Shown: positions 19,093 to 28,884 of the stretch, in pieces
Layout: each line of letters opens with the position of its first letter
Numbering within the stretch: the stretch's first letter is position 1
Source of the DNA: Streptosporangium subroseum
GTDB taxonomy: Bacteria > Actinomycetota > Actinomycetes > Streptosporangiales > Streptosporangiaceae
Length of the DNA stretch: 64,000 bases
Reading direction: 5' to 3'
Assembly (NCBI RefSeq): GCF_900188345.1
Contig: NZ_FZOD01000050.1
Location: 1-64,000, forward strand
The notes under the pieces: generated by a model
Database searches by the model: none
Told to the model about the DNA's origin: nothing
Seen by the model: the letters and a program-made list of their open reading frames with translations, nothing else
Translations under genes and position numbers: made by a program

Positions 19093-19308
19093 CGCTACCT
19101 TTCAGTAGAAATGTCGGGGATAACCGTTTAGGCAGGCCGTGAATAACCCGTTTCGCGGCTTAACCCCGATGATCCAACACGTAAAGGTAGACCAACGGAA
19201 CCGCCTGGTACACGACTGGAATGTTGCATTGCGGTATCAGTGTAAATTTGTCGCGTTGTGCCGATATGATCACGCTCGGCAGCGGCGGGAACGCGAGGGA
19301 GATACGGC
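19093..19308. promoter_or_regulatory. Divergent promoter region between the restriction operon and the RelE-helicase gene
   Basis: These 216 AT-richer bases must hold both promoters. On the plus strand a TATGAT hexamer at 19265-19270 is a plausible -10 box, but the -35 is weak. On the operon side two similar sequences, GGTTATCCCCG and GGTTATTCACGG when read on the minus strand, lie at about 19113-19152 and could be a paired operator. A GAGGGAG ribosome site precedes the plus-strand ATG. Confidence 0.4.
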
Positions 19309-21393
19309 ATGGCGAGGCTCGGCGTCTACCGGGATTTCTTCCGCCACTACCTCAAACTCGAGAAGTCGGTCCAAGATCAGGTCATTGAGGTCTTCTCCAA
19401 GTTCGGAAAAGCCACATACGCCGGACTTCACCTGGAACCTGTTAAAAACGCCCGTGACGGGCGAATGCACACTATCCGCATCACGGACTTCTGGCGAGGC
19501 GTGGTGCTCGCACCGGAGAAGGGCGACCTCTACGTCCTGCTCAACGTGCTGCAACATGACAAGGCGTATGAGTGGGCCAAGCGGCGCCAGGTGACGGTGA
19601 ACACGGCCACCGGCGTCATCGAGATGCGCGACCTGGTGACCCTGGAGGAGCAGGCGGCATCCATCACGCCTGAGGAAGTGTCCCCGCTCTTCGCCCAAGT
19701 CAAGGATGCCGACTTGGAGCGTCTCGGCATCGACGCCCAAGTGCTCGCCTTCGCCCGCACGTTCACCAGCGAAGACCAGCTGGACAAGGCACAGGCCTTC
19801 TTTCCGAAGCAGCAACACGACGTTCTCGTAGGTCTCGCCTCCGGGATGACGGTGGAGGAGGTGTGGGCGAGTCTGCCGGCGTCCATGGAGGCCGCGGAGA
19901 TCGACGCTGAAGACGTGGCCGCCGCCGTCGAACGCTCGCCTGAGCAGGTTCTGTTGGTCAGCGGACCTGACGAGCTCATGGATGCCTTCGCCAAGCCGTT
20001 TGCTTTCTGGCGGATCTACCTGCACCCCTCGCAGCGGGATGCCGCCTATAGCTCCTTCAGCGGACCCGCGCGGGTAACGGGTGGGCCCGGCACCGGAAAG
20101 ACCGTCGTCGCTCTCCACCGCGCCAAGCACCTCGCGGAACAGTCCGACGAGGCCGAGTCCGTTCTCGTCACAACCTTCATCCGAACACTTCCATCCACCA
20201 TGGAAGCCGCGCTGCGACAGCTGATCGATGACGACACAGCGCTGGACCGGATCGAGGTACGCCACATCGACGGGGTCGCCTACCGGGTGGTCACCGGCGG
20301 CACCGGGAATCTGGCCGTCCTACGGCATGAAGATGAGAAGCAGCGGTGGACCCGGGTGATTCGGACCCTGGGCCTGCCATCGCGATTCGACGAGGCGTTC
20401 CTCTCGCACGAGTGGCGCCAGGTAATCCTCACCCAGGGCGTCACCTCATTGGAGGAGTATCAGCAAGCAACGCGGCCCGGCCGAGGAAGGGCACTGGGCC
20501 ACCTCCAAAAGGGACAGATCTGGGACGCCATCACGGCCTTCACCGACGGCCTGCGGGCCGACAAGGTCTGGACGTACGAGACTATTTGCCAGGAGGCGAC
20601 GCGCCTGCTCGAAGCCGGCGAGCGCACGCCGTACCGACATGTGATCGTGGACGAGGCGCAGGATCTGAGCCCGTGGCATTGGCGGCTGCTCCGCGCCGCG
20701 ACCACCCGGGGTCGGGACGACCTGTTCCTGGCCGGCGACACCCACCAGCGGGTCTATGACTATCGCGTCTCGCTGAAGAAGCTGGGCATCGACATCGCGG
20801 GCCGGTCCACCCGACTGAAGATCAATTATCGGACGACGGCGGAGATCCTGCGCTGGAGCCTCGAGCTTCTCCGTGGCGAGCGCATCGACGACATGAACGG
20901 CGGTCTGGACTCGCTGGCCGGATATCGGTCAGAAATCCACGGCGCGGCACCGCTGCTCGACGGTTACCCGACCCAGGTCAGCGAGTTGGAGGGGCTGGTG
21001 ACAACCACCAGGCGATGGCTGGACCAAGGAGTCGCACCCGGCCAGGTTGGCGTAGCCGCGCGTTCTAATATTCTCGCCGACCAGGCTGTCGCCAAGCTCA
21101 AGGCGTCCGGCATCCCCGCAGCGGCGCTCGCCAAGAAGCACACCGACGCCGAGGTAGGCGTGGGCACAATGCACCGTATGAAGGGGATGGAGTTCCGATG
21201 CGTCGCAATCATCGGTGTCGGCGAGCACGCCGTTCCTCCCTCGTCCGCGATCACGCCAGCCGATGAGGATCTGATCGCACACCACCAGGACCTTCAGCAG
21301 GAACGCTGTCTGCTGTTCGTTGCCGCTACCCGCGCGCGAGAAGAACTCACTCTTTCCTGGCACGGCGCACCCAGCCGGTTCCTGTCCGCATAA
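19309..21393 (+). CDS. RelE/ParE-like domain fused to a UvrD/PcrA-type SF1 helicase
   Basis: In this 694-residue protein, residues 1-95 have the RelE/ParE toxin fold pattern: GLHLEPVKNARDGRMHTIRI, then WRGVVLAP, then VLQHDKAYEWAKRR, the usual end of that family. From about 235 a UvrD-type helicase begins with a Q motif (HPSQRDAAY), Walker A GGPGTGKT (258-265), DEAQDL for motif II, GDTHQRVYD, NYRTT, a VGTMHRMKGMEF block, and FVAATRARE near the C-terminus. The fusion occurs in other actinobacteria, usually annotated only as a helicase. Its position, divergent from the restriction operon across 216 bases, suggests shared regulation or function. Whether the toxin-like part cuts RNA is unknown; as a fusion it may instead be a recognition domain. 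Confidence 0.85.
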   Translation: MARLGVYRDFFRHYLKLEKSVQDQVIEVFSKFGKATYAGLHLEPVKNARDGRMHTIRITDFWRGVVLAPEKGDLYVLLNVLQHDKAYEWAKRRQVTVNTATGVIEMRDLVTLEEQAASITPEEVSPLFAQVKDADLERLGIDAQVLAFARTFTSEDQLDKAQAFFPKQQHDVLVGLASGMTVEEVWASLPASMEAAEIDAEDVAAAVERSPEQVLLVSGPDELMDAFAKPFAFWRIYLHPSQRDAAYSSFSGPARVTGGPGTGKTVVALHRAKHLAEQSDEAESVLVTTFIRTLPSTMEAALRQLIDDDTALDRIEVRHIDGVAYRVVTGGTGNLAVLRHEDEKQRWTRVIRTLGLPSRFDEAFLSHEWRQVILTQGVTSLEEYQQATRPGRGRALGHLQKGQIWDAITAFTDGLRADKVWTYETICQEATRLLEAGERTPYRHVIVDEAQDLSPWHWRLLRAATTRGRDDLFLAGDTHQRVYDYRVSLKKLGIDIAGRSTRLKINYRTTAEILRWSLELLRGERIDDMNGGLDSLAGYRSEIHGAAPLLDGYPTQVSELEGLVTTTRRWLDQGVAPGQVGVAARSNILADQAVAKLKASGIPAAALAKKHTDAEVGVGTMHRMKGMEFRCVAIIGVGEHAVPPSSAITPADEDLIAHHQDLQQERCLLFVAATRAREELTLSWHGAPSRFLSA

Positions 21394-21585
21394 GTACGGT
21401 CATCGCACAGAGAACCGTGCGGTAGCCGTATTTCATGCATCAATCGCCGCCACGGTACCCCAGCAGGAACAGGCCAACCTGCTGCCCCTTAATGACCCGG
21501 GTCACGGAGTTCGAGCCCCTGGCGGCGCACCCACGGTTTAGGCGAATAACCTGGGCATTCTCCACGATATGGAGGTGCCCATCAC
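21394..21585. other. Convergent intergenic region holding a tRNA-like fragment
   Basis: The two helicase genes end facing each other across 192 bases. No clear rho-independent terminator is visible. The segment contains the tRNA-Lys-like 3' half described in the next entry. Confidence 0.4.
21481..21531 (+). repeat. Degenerate 3' half of tRNA-Lys(CUU), probable old attachment site
   Basis: The bases CCTTAAT (anticodon loop with CTT at 21488-21490), then GAGTTCGAGCCCC (T arm) and TGGCGGCGCACC (acceptor end), match the 3' half of actinobacterial tRNA-Lys with a handful of differences. No 5' half precedes it, so it is not a functional tRNA. Such 3' halves are what integrative elements leave when they insert in tRNA genes. 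Confidence 0.55.
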
Positions 21586-24500
21586 TCATTTCAGGGCCTG
21601 CGTGGGCATCGTCGTGGGCCCTTGGAGCCGAGTTGGGACGTCGCGGTGATCGTCGATCTCGGGTTCCCGTGAGCGCACAACCCCTCGTCCGGCGGAATCG
21701 GTGGCGAACAAGCGGCTGGCCAGGACGTCGAAGTAGCGCTCCTGGGACCACGCGGCACGATCGCCGATGACGTAGAGCCTTCGCTTCGCACGGCTGACGG
21801 CGACGTTCAGCAGGTTCGGTCGGGAGGCGGCCCAGCGCTTAGCGCCGGGCCGTTGCGGATCACCGCCGAGAATGACGATGACCACATCGGCCTCCTTGCC
21901 CTGAGCGGTGTGCACGGTGCCGTATCGCATGCCAGGGAAGGGACGAAGGACCCACCGGAGTTCTTTGACGACGTCACGGAACGGGCTGATCACGAGGATG
22001 TTCCCGTGCGGTATCCCGCCCTGCTCGATCAAGTATCGGACGATGCGTTCGAGGACCACGCCTTCATCGGGGATCCAGTGGCCTTTGGAATTGGTGCCGG
22101 GAACGTCGATCCATTTGCTGTGCGGCATGCCGAAGTCGGGAAGCTGGGGCTTGCCATACACCATCAGCCCGCCGTAGGCGATGGCGTTGGAGATGTCGAA
22201 CATAGGCTGGTCGCAGCGGCGATGCACCCGTAGCGGCGCACCGACCCACACAGGAGCCTCCTCACCGGGCAGAAAGGTGCCGTAGGGGGTGCGCTGATCG
22301 GCGAGTTGCTGCACGGAGGTCCTCCCGGGTAACCATCTGGCGTGCTCGACAGAGAAGGTTCGGCGCAACGCTTGCTGGGTGGCGGCCGAGAGGGGAACGA
22401 CAGGTTCAAGCTGAAGGGGATCGCCGGAGGTGATGACGCGGCGAGCGCGCCAAATGGCGCCGACGGCCAGCTGCGGGGCGGCCTGGCCGGCTTCGTCGAT
22501 GAAGACCCAGCCCAGGGATTCCCGGGTGAGGTGGGAGAACATCCAGCCGAATGAGGCGAAGGTCGTGGAGATGACGGGGATGACGAAGAACAGGGTTTGC
22601 CACGCGGCCCGGACTGCAGCCTCAGGCACGTCGGGAGGAACATCGCCGCTTAAGACGTCCATCATGCCCTGCAGGCTTCTGCGGATCCGAGGTGCTTCAG
22701 CGCGGAGGAAAGCGTGATGGAGGCGGAGCGCTTCGAGGAAGAGCTCGCTGCGTGCGGTGTTCCACACCTCGTCGGTCCACGGGGTCTTCAGCTCGCGCAG
22801 TGCTTCGTTGATCTCTGACGGTTCTTTGGGGAAGAACGTGTCCAGTTCTTCTTGATGGCGAGCGAGCAAGGAGCGCAGTTCGCCGATGCGAGTGAGAGCC
22901 TGGTCCAGTTCGCGTCGTGACTCAACGAATGCCCGCTTCAGGGTATCGATGTGCTTTCGAATGTCCGCTACTTGCCGCCGGGCGGCGAACATCTTCCACA
23001 TCGCCTGACGGGTACGGTCTACGAGAGCGAGCTCTTCAGTCCGCCACTCCCGCGCTTCGGGATCGGACGCGCCGTCCGGGGAAGTAGAGACAGGCCGGAG
23101 ACGCCGATGTTCGAGCTGTCTGACCTCCCACGTCTCCATCGTCTGTGTGGCAGCTTCGACTCGCTGGGTCGCCTTGGCGAGGATCGTCTGTGCCTGAGCA
23201 ATGCGACGCTCTGTCTCCTCGATGTCCAGTTCGACCCTCGCAACGAACTGTTGGAGCTCGGGAAGTTCCTGAAGCGCATCATAGGCGGCGGAACGTTCCT
23301 CCTGGAGGAGAAGGACGCGTTGATGGGCGCGAAGGAAGGATGCAACGGCTTCCTCCCAATCGACGTCCTTGTTCTCCCACTCCCTGAGCTGCTGCAGCAG
23401 GCCAGGTTGGTCGGCTGAGCCGTACCAGGCGTCGCGGACGAATTCCGCGCGGTTGGATTTGCGGCCAAGCCTGGCGGCTACCAGTCCCCATGCGGGCTGG
23501 CCGAGCACGGCTGTGGCGATCTCGTTGAAGTAGGCGGCGGTTTCCCGCCATGGCGAGTCGAGGGCGTTCTTACTGGGGATCTCGTTGGTGACGTTCTCCA
23601 CGGCACCGTTGTTGGCTGAGGTCATGACCATCTCGAAACCGGTCAGGTCCTCGGACCAGCCGGTGACCAGACGGGTGTATTCCTTGACCTTCCAGCGGTA
23701 TTCGTCGGTGAACGCAGCTGCCGGCTTCGATAGCCGGGACAGGCGGAGCGCCCGCTCGACCACGTTCGCCGCGATCAGGTCGCGAAGCATGGTGGTCTTA
23801 CCGGTACCTGGCGGACCGTTCACGGCGAACAGCCCGCCGCAGGTGGCAAGCTCGTCCATGATGGTGTTGACGGCGAACTGCTGACTCAGGGCCAGTGACT
23901 TGTCCGGTCTGGCGGGCCAGCGACCCAGAGGGACCCGAGCCGGGGCCACCTGGTAGAAAACGGCCTGCAGTTCATGCCGGATGTCGATCCGATCCAGCTG
24001 GTCTGTGGACAGATAATCGTCCAGGGCGGTGCCGTACTCGCCAATCCGGACAAAATTGGCCACCAGGGAAAGATCACGGGCGACGAAGCTGTTGAGGAGA
24101 TCCACTCCTTCGCCCACGGCATGCTCCCGCTTCCGGGAGACCCGAACGCTCTTCACCTGCACGCCTTGCGGATCCAGGATGTCACCGACGCCCAAGAGGC
24201 CCGTTGCGAGCTCCACGAGTCGGACCAGCTCGGCATGTCCAACCGGCCGCCCGGCCCGGTACCCCAGCTTCCTCAACTCCGCCGCGCGTTCATCGTCCTG
24301 CCGCGCAGCGACGAGCGCTTCCAGCCTCTCACAGAAGTCGAGATGCTCCTCGTCGAAACCGGTCAGCCAATCCTTCGCCGTGGGACCAGGAGCGTTTGTA
24401 CGACCCGTGGCCCACGCACCACTCGACACTTGGAAGGAGCTCAGGAGAGGACGGCCTTCGTCCGTGATGACGACTGCGAATAGGGAGCTGAGGCCAGGAG

Positions 24501-24795
24501 GGGGAGGGTCGGGATTCTCAAGGTCGGGACCGAACACCCGTCGGAGGAGATCTCTGCTCTTTTGGAGGGAGAAGATGCCCCCGTAGAGAATGTGGCGCCA
24601 GGCAAGATTCGGCTTCAGCTGACGATTGCGTAGTGGGTGTCCTACCTGCCAGGGCAGCGGTTGACCAGGTTCGATGGAGAAGACGGGCTCGCGCGCGTCT
24701 GCGGGGTCGACCTTCGGGATGCTCTGCGGATTGAACAGCTCGCAGGCGCGCCAAAACTCGAGGATCTGCGCACGACTCTCGTCGATGGCGGTCAC
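21586..24795 (-). CDS. UPF1/Dna2-like SF1 helicase with long coiled-coil insertion
   Basis: The protein is about 1069 residues from a GTG at 24795, which has an AAGGAG site four bases upstream; an ATG at 24813 would include that site in the coding region. Motifs are those of the UPF1/SMUBP2 group: GPPGTGKTTML, FIDEAGQAAPQL (motif II DEAG), GDPLQLEPVV, VISPFRD, TVHTAQGKEADVV and NVAVSRAKRRLYVIGDR. Between Walker A and motif II lies about 300 residues rich in E, R, L and Q, likely coiled coil. Helicases of this type are frequent in defence islands. It is convergent with the RelE-helicase gene and divergent from the CBS reader gene. Its role with either is inferred from position only. Confidence 0.82.
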   Translation of the reverse strand: MTAIDESRAQILEFWRACELFNPQSIPKVDPADAREPVFSIEPGQPLPWQVGHPLRNRQLKPNLAWRHILYGGIFSLQKSRDLLRRVFGPDLENPDPPPPGLSSLFAVVITDEGRPLLSSFQVSSGAWATGRTNAPGPTAKDWLTGFDEEHLDFCERLEALVAARQDDERAAELRKLGYRAGRPVGHAELVRLVELATGLLGVGDILDPQGVQVKSVRVSRKREHAVGEGVDLLNSFVARDLSLVANFVRIGEYGTALDDYLSTDQLDRIDIRHELQAVFYQVAPARVPLGRWPARPDKSLALSQQFAVNTIMDELATCGGLFAVNGPPGTGKTTMLRDLIAANVVERALRLSRLSKPAAAFTDEYRWKVKEYTRLVTGWSEDLTGFEMVMTSANNGAVENVTNEIPSKNALDSPWRETAAYFNEIATAVLGQPAWGLVAARLGRKSNRAEFVRDAWYGSADQPGLLQQLREWENKDVDWEEAVASFLRAHQRVLLLQEERSAAYDALQELPELQQFVARVELDIEETERRIAQAQTILAKATQRVEAATQTMETWEVRQLEHRRLRPVSTSPDGASDPEAREWRTEELALVDRTRQAMWKMFAARRQVADIRKHIDTLKRAFVESRRELDQALTRIGELRSLLARHQEELDTFFPKEPSEINEALRELKTPWTDEVWNTARSELFLEALRLHHAFLRAEAPRIRRSLQGMMDVLSGDVPPDVPEAAVRAAWQTLFFVIPVISTTFASFGWMFSHLTRESLGWVFIDEAGQAAPQLAVGAIWRARRVITSGDPLQLEPVVPLSAATQQALRRTFSVEHARWLPGRTSVQQLADQRTPYGTFLPGEEAPVWVGAPLRVHRRCDQPMFDISNAIAYGGLMVYGKPQLPDFGMPHSKWIDVPGTNSKGHWIPDEGVVLERIVRYLIEQGGIPHGNILVISPFRDVVKELRWVLRPFPGMRYGTVHTAQGKEADVVIVILGGDPQRPGAKRWAASRPNLLNVAVSRAKRRLYVIGDRAAWSQERYFDVLASRLFATDSAGRGVVRSREPEIDDHRDVPTRLQGPTTMPTQALK

Positions 24796-24813
24796 GGCGC
24801 TCCTTGCTGGCAT

Positions 24814-25379
24814 CGCAAGAACTCAAGGGCCGTGCTTGACGTTCCGAGAAGTGCGATTCTAGCCCTCATAGTGTGATTAATGATCAAAAGATAGCCATAG
24901 GTGGCCGAAGGGCGCCATGGCTTCACGATGTCTTCGGTTCCGTTGCTGGCATGACGGAATGCATCACACCTGGTCGCGCAGTGCGCCCAGGCTGAGTGGT
25001 GAGCAGGTCACGCTGCGGACGGCGGTCTGGAGTGGAGGGCGAGCTGGGCCCAGACGGCATGGCCGATGTCGGAGCTGCCGCGAACACCGCAGCGGTCGGC
25101 GAGCAGCCCCTCCCTGGATCCGCCGACCCCCGTCCCGGGTTATTCGCACAATCAGCTTCCTGACCGCCACACCTGTCGGTGGTCAAAACTTTCTGTTCCA
25201 CCGCCAGCTCCAGGAGACCCTCAACACACCAAGCTCTCCGTCCAAGCCGGACCGCTTCAGTCTCTGGGCGAGGATGCATCATGCGGGCTCATAGGAGCTG
25301 CCATGACTGGCAACTCCATGGTTACTCGCTCTCTTTGATGTTACTTTGGCCACGCCAAAAGGCGGATCAAAGGGAGCGG
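24814..25379. other. Intergenic region, possible decayed HATPase remnant
   Basis: About 565 bases separate the SF1 helicase from the CBS gene. On the minus strand around 25010-25090 a short stretch reads GLLADRCGVRGSS...AVWAQLAL, which resembles the C-terminal end of anti-sigma HATPase domains. It has no start or ATP-binding motifs and is at best a fragment. The rest shows nothing recognisable; promoters for the two divergent genes must lie here. Confidence 0.35.
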
Positions 25380-25385
25380 ATGCGG

Positions 25386-26939
25386 ATGACATCACGTGCG
25401 TGGCTGGTACGACTCGGCGAGATCGGACAGCGGGAAAACATCGCCCTAGATAAGGGGCTAGTGATCCTAGGCTGGTCGAAATTGGGCGACCTTAGCACCT
25501 GCGAGAGTCGGACCGAAATCGCAGCGATGGTCAAGGAAAACTACCCCGGTGAGGGGAAAGCGACTCTGTCCAACTGGACGGGGCAGCTATGGCGGTTCCT
25601 TCGGGAAATCCGCGAAGGTGACCTTATTGTGTGCCCGTTGAAGACTCGGCCGACCGTTGCCGTGGGACGAGTCACCGGGCCCTACCGCTACCAGAGCGAC
25701 GCCGATCCCGGTTTCCGCCAGGTACGGCCGGTGGAATGGCTGCGTACGGACATTTCCAAAAGCGCCATCGAGCAAGACCTGCGCAACAGCATGAGTTCCC
25801 TGCTGACGGTTTGCGCTCTCAGCCGCTTCGGCGCTCCCCGCCGGATCGCTCATCTCGCTGAGAAAGGCATCGACCCTGGCCCTACGCCGGACGAGATGGC
25901 CATGCTGGAAGGCTTCGCCACCCCGCATGAGCTTCTTGACGGAGTGATCGCCAACAGTACGGGCGATCCGATCCGGCTCACCATTCGTGAGTTTCTCAAG
26001 CGGTGGGGAGTCACCCGCCGTACATCCGAATCAGTGGCCCGCATCGAAGCAGATCTTGTCGCCAAGGGGGTGACGACGCGGCCATCGTTCACTGAGGGAT
26101 GGTTCGACAACGTCATCGAACTTCTCCCTGTTGGCGAAGAACCCGACAGCACGGCCCAGGCTCCCAGCCAGTCGCTGCAACCCGATGTCGAGGACGCCCC
26201 CGACCTGCCCGCGATCACCTTGCGGGTCGGCGTCCTGGAGTCCGCGAACAAAGGTGTGGCCTCCGTCCGGTTGGAGGACAAACTCAGCATCGCCCACACC
26301 AAGATGCTGAGCGGAAAATACTCGCAGCTTGCGGTGCTCGACGAGAACGGGACCCTGCGTGGAGCCGTGAGCTGGGAGTCCATTGGTAAGGCATCCATGC
26401 GGAAGCAGGAACTCCTCACCGTCTCTGATGCGGTCGACCGGACCGTCGGCTCTGTCGATCACCACGAAGACCTGTTGAGTCAAGTGACCGAGATCTACGA
26501 CAAGGGGTACGTCTTCGTCTGCGACTCGGACAAGAAGGTGATCGGCATCATCACCGCGGCCGACCTGACACAGCAGTTCGGCCATTTGGCTCGGCCCTTC
26601 GTCCTGGTGGAGGAAGCCGAGCGGCGGCTGAGGAGGCGTGCGAACGAGGTCTTCACCCTCGATGAACTCCGACAGGCCGCGCCTAGACACCTGGCCGCCA
26701 AGGTCAGCTCGGCGAACGACTTGATGCTTGGGGCGTACAAGCATCTGCTCGCGTCTTCCGCACACTGGGACCGCCTGGAATGGCCACTCGACCACGAGCT
26801 TTTCCTTGGACTGTTGGAACTCATCCGAGAGGTTCGGAACGAGCTCATGCACTTCGCTCCCGACCCATTGGACGGAGAGACTCTCACGAGAGTCGAGGGC
26901 TTCATCGAGATGTTGCGCATCGTAGATCCACGTCCTTGA
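25386..26939 (+). CDS. PUA/EVE-like reader domain plus CBS-pair protein
   Basis: The protein is about 517 residues. An AAGGGAG site at 25370-25376 favours the ATG at 25386; ATG 25380 is too close. Residues 1-150 begin TSRAWLVRLGE and include LWRFLREIREGDLIVCP and a VAVGRVTGPYRY strand, the layout of PUA/EVE-type modified-base readers and of the N-terminal part of some Mrr-type restriction proteins. The middle holds two CBS motifs (SQLAVLDENGTLRGAVSWESIG and VFVCDSDKKVIGIITAADLTQ, in part), which usually bind adenine nucleotides. The C-terminal 110 residues are helical with no nuclease motif visible. A sensor that combines DNA modification with a nucleotide signal is the simplest reading, but no effector is apparent. 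Confidence 0.72.
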   Translation: MTSRAWLVRLGEIGQRENIALDKGLVILGWSKLGDLSTCESRTEIAAMVKENYPGEGKATLSNWTGQLWRFLREIREGDLIVCPLKTRPTVAVGRVTGPYRYQSDADPGFRQVRPVEWLRTDISKSAIEQDLRNSMSSLLTVCALSRFGAPRRIAHLAEKGIDPGPTPDEMAMLEGFATPHELLDGVIANSTGDPIRLTIREFLKRWGVTRRTSESVARIEADLVAKGVTTRPSFTEGWFDNVIELLPVGEEPDSTAQAPSQSLQPDVEDAPDLPAITLRVGVLESANKGVASVRLEDKLSIAHTKMLSGKYSQLAVLDENGTLRGAVSWESIGKASMRKQELLTVSDAVDRTVGSVDHHEDLLSQVTEIYDKGYVFVCDSDKKVIGIITAADLTQQFGHLARPFVLVEEAERRLRRRANEVFTLDELRQAAPRHLAAKVSSANDLMLGAYKHLLASSAHWDRLEWPLDHELFLGLLELIREVRNELMHFAPDPLDGETLTRVEGFIEMLRIVDPRP

Positions 26940-27009
26940 CAGACTGACCTCTCGCATCCCATCCGAGTGAACCGCTCCGGCTTCGATGGAGGTGGTGTCC
27001 ACGAAACCA

Positions 27010-27035
27010 GGTCAACTCCCAAGGCCAGGTAGTTA
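27010..27035 (+). repeat. Left target duplication and inverted end of the IS4-type element
   Basis: GGTCAACTCC at 27010-27019 is repeated at 30395-30404, and CCAAGGCCAGGTAGTTA at 27019-27035 is the exact reverse complement of 30379-30395. The duplication and the inverted end overlap by a base or two, giving a target duplication of 8-10 bases. Confidence 0.85.
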
Positions 27036-28416
27036 AGGCGCTCGTGGCGCTGTCAAGCACGTGAGTTCCCGGGACGTGGGAACGGAGATCCAGTAGACAG
27101 GTGATCTTCCACAATCAGCCGTCGAAGAACTCGATCTCCGTTGATCACTGAGTCTGCCAGGACTGCTGTGTCCAGCGCTATCAAGACGAGTAACTCGCCC
27201 TGGCCAGCAGCCGAAGGGGTGTTCGCGCCCGGGCATTTGGGCAAGCTGACCGCGCTCGTGCCGTTCGAGCTCGTCGAGGCGGTCCTGCACGAGACACGCA
27301 ACGTGCAGCGCCGCCTGCGGTGTCTGCCCTCGCGGGTCGGGGTCTACTTCCTGCTGGCCATGTGCCTGTTCCCCGAGGCCGGCTACCAGCTGGTCTGGCA
27401 AAAGTTGACGGCCTCGCTGACCGCCCTGCCCGTCGTGATGCCCACCGCCAAAGCCCTACGTGACCTGCGCCGCAGGGTCGGCAGCGCACCGATGCGCAGG
27501 CTGTTCGAGGTGCTGTGCGGACCGCTGGCCCAACCCTCAACTCCCGGGGTGCGATTCGGCCCCTACCGCACGGTCTCCTTCGACGGCTGCAGCTCACTCA
27601 AGGCCCCCGACACCGCCCGCAACCGGGCCTGGCTCGGCAGCCCAAGCCGCGGCAGCTACCCCCAACTGGAGCTGATGGCCCTCGTCGAGACCGGAACCCG
27701 GGCCCTCATCGGTGCGGTCTTCGGCCCCACCAGCGAAGGCGAGAGGAGGCTATGCCCGGCGCCTGCTGCACCTGCTGAAGCCGGACATGCTCGTGTTATG
27801 GGACAAAGGCTTCGACAGCAACGCCTTTCTCACCCAGGTCAGTGCCACCGGCGCACAGGTCTTGGGCCGGCTGCGCCGCAACCGGCGCACCCCCGTCTTG
27901 ACCTTGCTCGCCGACGGCTCGTATCTGTCGATGTTCGGCACCCTGCAGATTCGCATCGTCGAGGCCCGCATAACCGTGACCTGCGCGGACGGCACCACCT
28001 TCACCGGCTCCTACCGCCTGGTCACCACCTTGACCGACGCGGCCTGTTATCCGGCCGCGGCCCTGGCCAGGCTCTACCACCAGAGGTGGGAACACGAGTC
28101 GGCCTACTACGCGCTGCGTCACACCATCATGCAGGGACGGGTACTGCGTTCAGGCGACCCTGCTGGGCTTGAGCAGGAGATGTGGTCGGTGCTGACGCTT
28201 TATCAGCTCCTTCGTACGGTGATGGTCGACGCCGCCGAGTCTCGGCCCGGCACCGATCCGGACCGCTGCGGGTTTTCCATCGCTCTGCACATGGCCCGCG
28301 ATCTGGTCATCCAAGCCGCTGGCGTCACCGCCTGCGGCATCCCTCTCTGTCAGACTGCCGTGAGGCAAGGGACGAATGACACCTTGTGATGTGAAGTAGG
28401 GCGAGACGGGACTTTT

Positions 28417-28864
28417 GTGACAGTGACGATGAGCCTCTCCGATCAGGCCCCTGCGGTGGGGCAGGATGGTCGAGTGACCCCGCGGGCGAGTCGGCCCAGG
28501 CGCCGGACCTTCACTGCCTCCTACAAGCTGAAGATCTTGGAGGAGTACGAAGCGCTGCCCGAAGGGAGCGGAGCGAGGCGCTCTCATGCGCAGGGAAGGG
28601 CTCTACCATTCCCACCTTGATAAATGGCGTAAGGACCGGGATGCCGGAGGGTTGAACGCACTGGCGCCGAAACCCGTCAAGAGCGCGGACTCCGCAGAAC
28701 TCACGCGGTTGCGGGCGGAGAACAAGAAGCTGACGGCCGAACTGGGCAGGGCGAAGTCCGAACTCGGGAAGACGAAGACCGCACTGTCGATCGCGGGAAA
28801 AGCCTTCGCACTCTTGGAAGAAATCTCCGAGAGTGCGGATTCCGACGCGAAGCAGAACGGGTAA
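28417..28864 (+). pseudogene. IS3 OrfA, frameshifted helix-turn-helix protein
   Basis: The first frame reads FTASYKLKILEEYEALPEGSGAR, the start of an IS3 OrfA helix-turn-helix, then loses register near 28575. The next frame continues MRREGLYHSHLDKWRKDRDAG and the leucine-zipper-like segment LRAENKKLTAELGRAKSEL. About two bases seem to be missing. OrfA normally provides DNA binding and fuses to OrfB by -1 frameshifting, so this copy is probably inactive. Confidence 0.75.
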
Positions 28865-28884
28865 TCGACGAGGTCTTCTCCGAG

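Noticed and set aside
19270..20265. Minus-strand frame of 331 codons opposite the RelE-helicase gene
   Set aside because: Shadow frame; the plus strand has all SF1 motifs and a good ribosome site.
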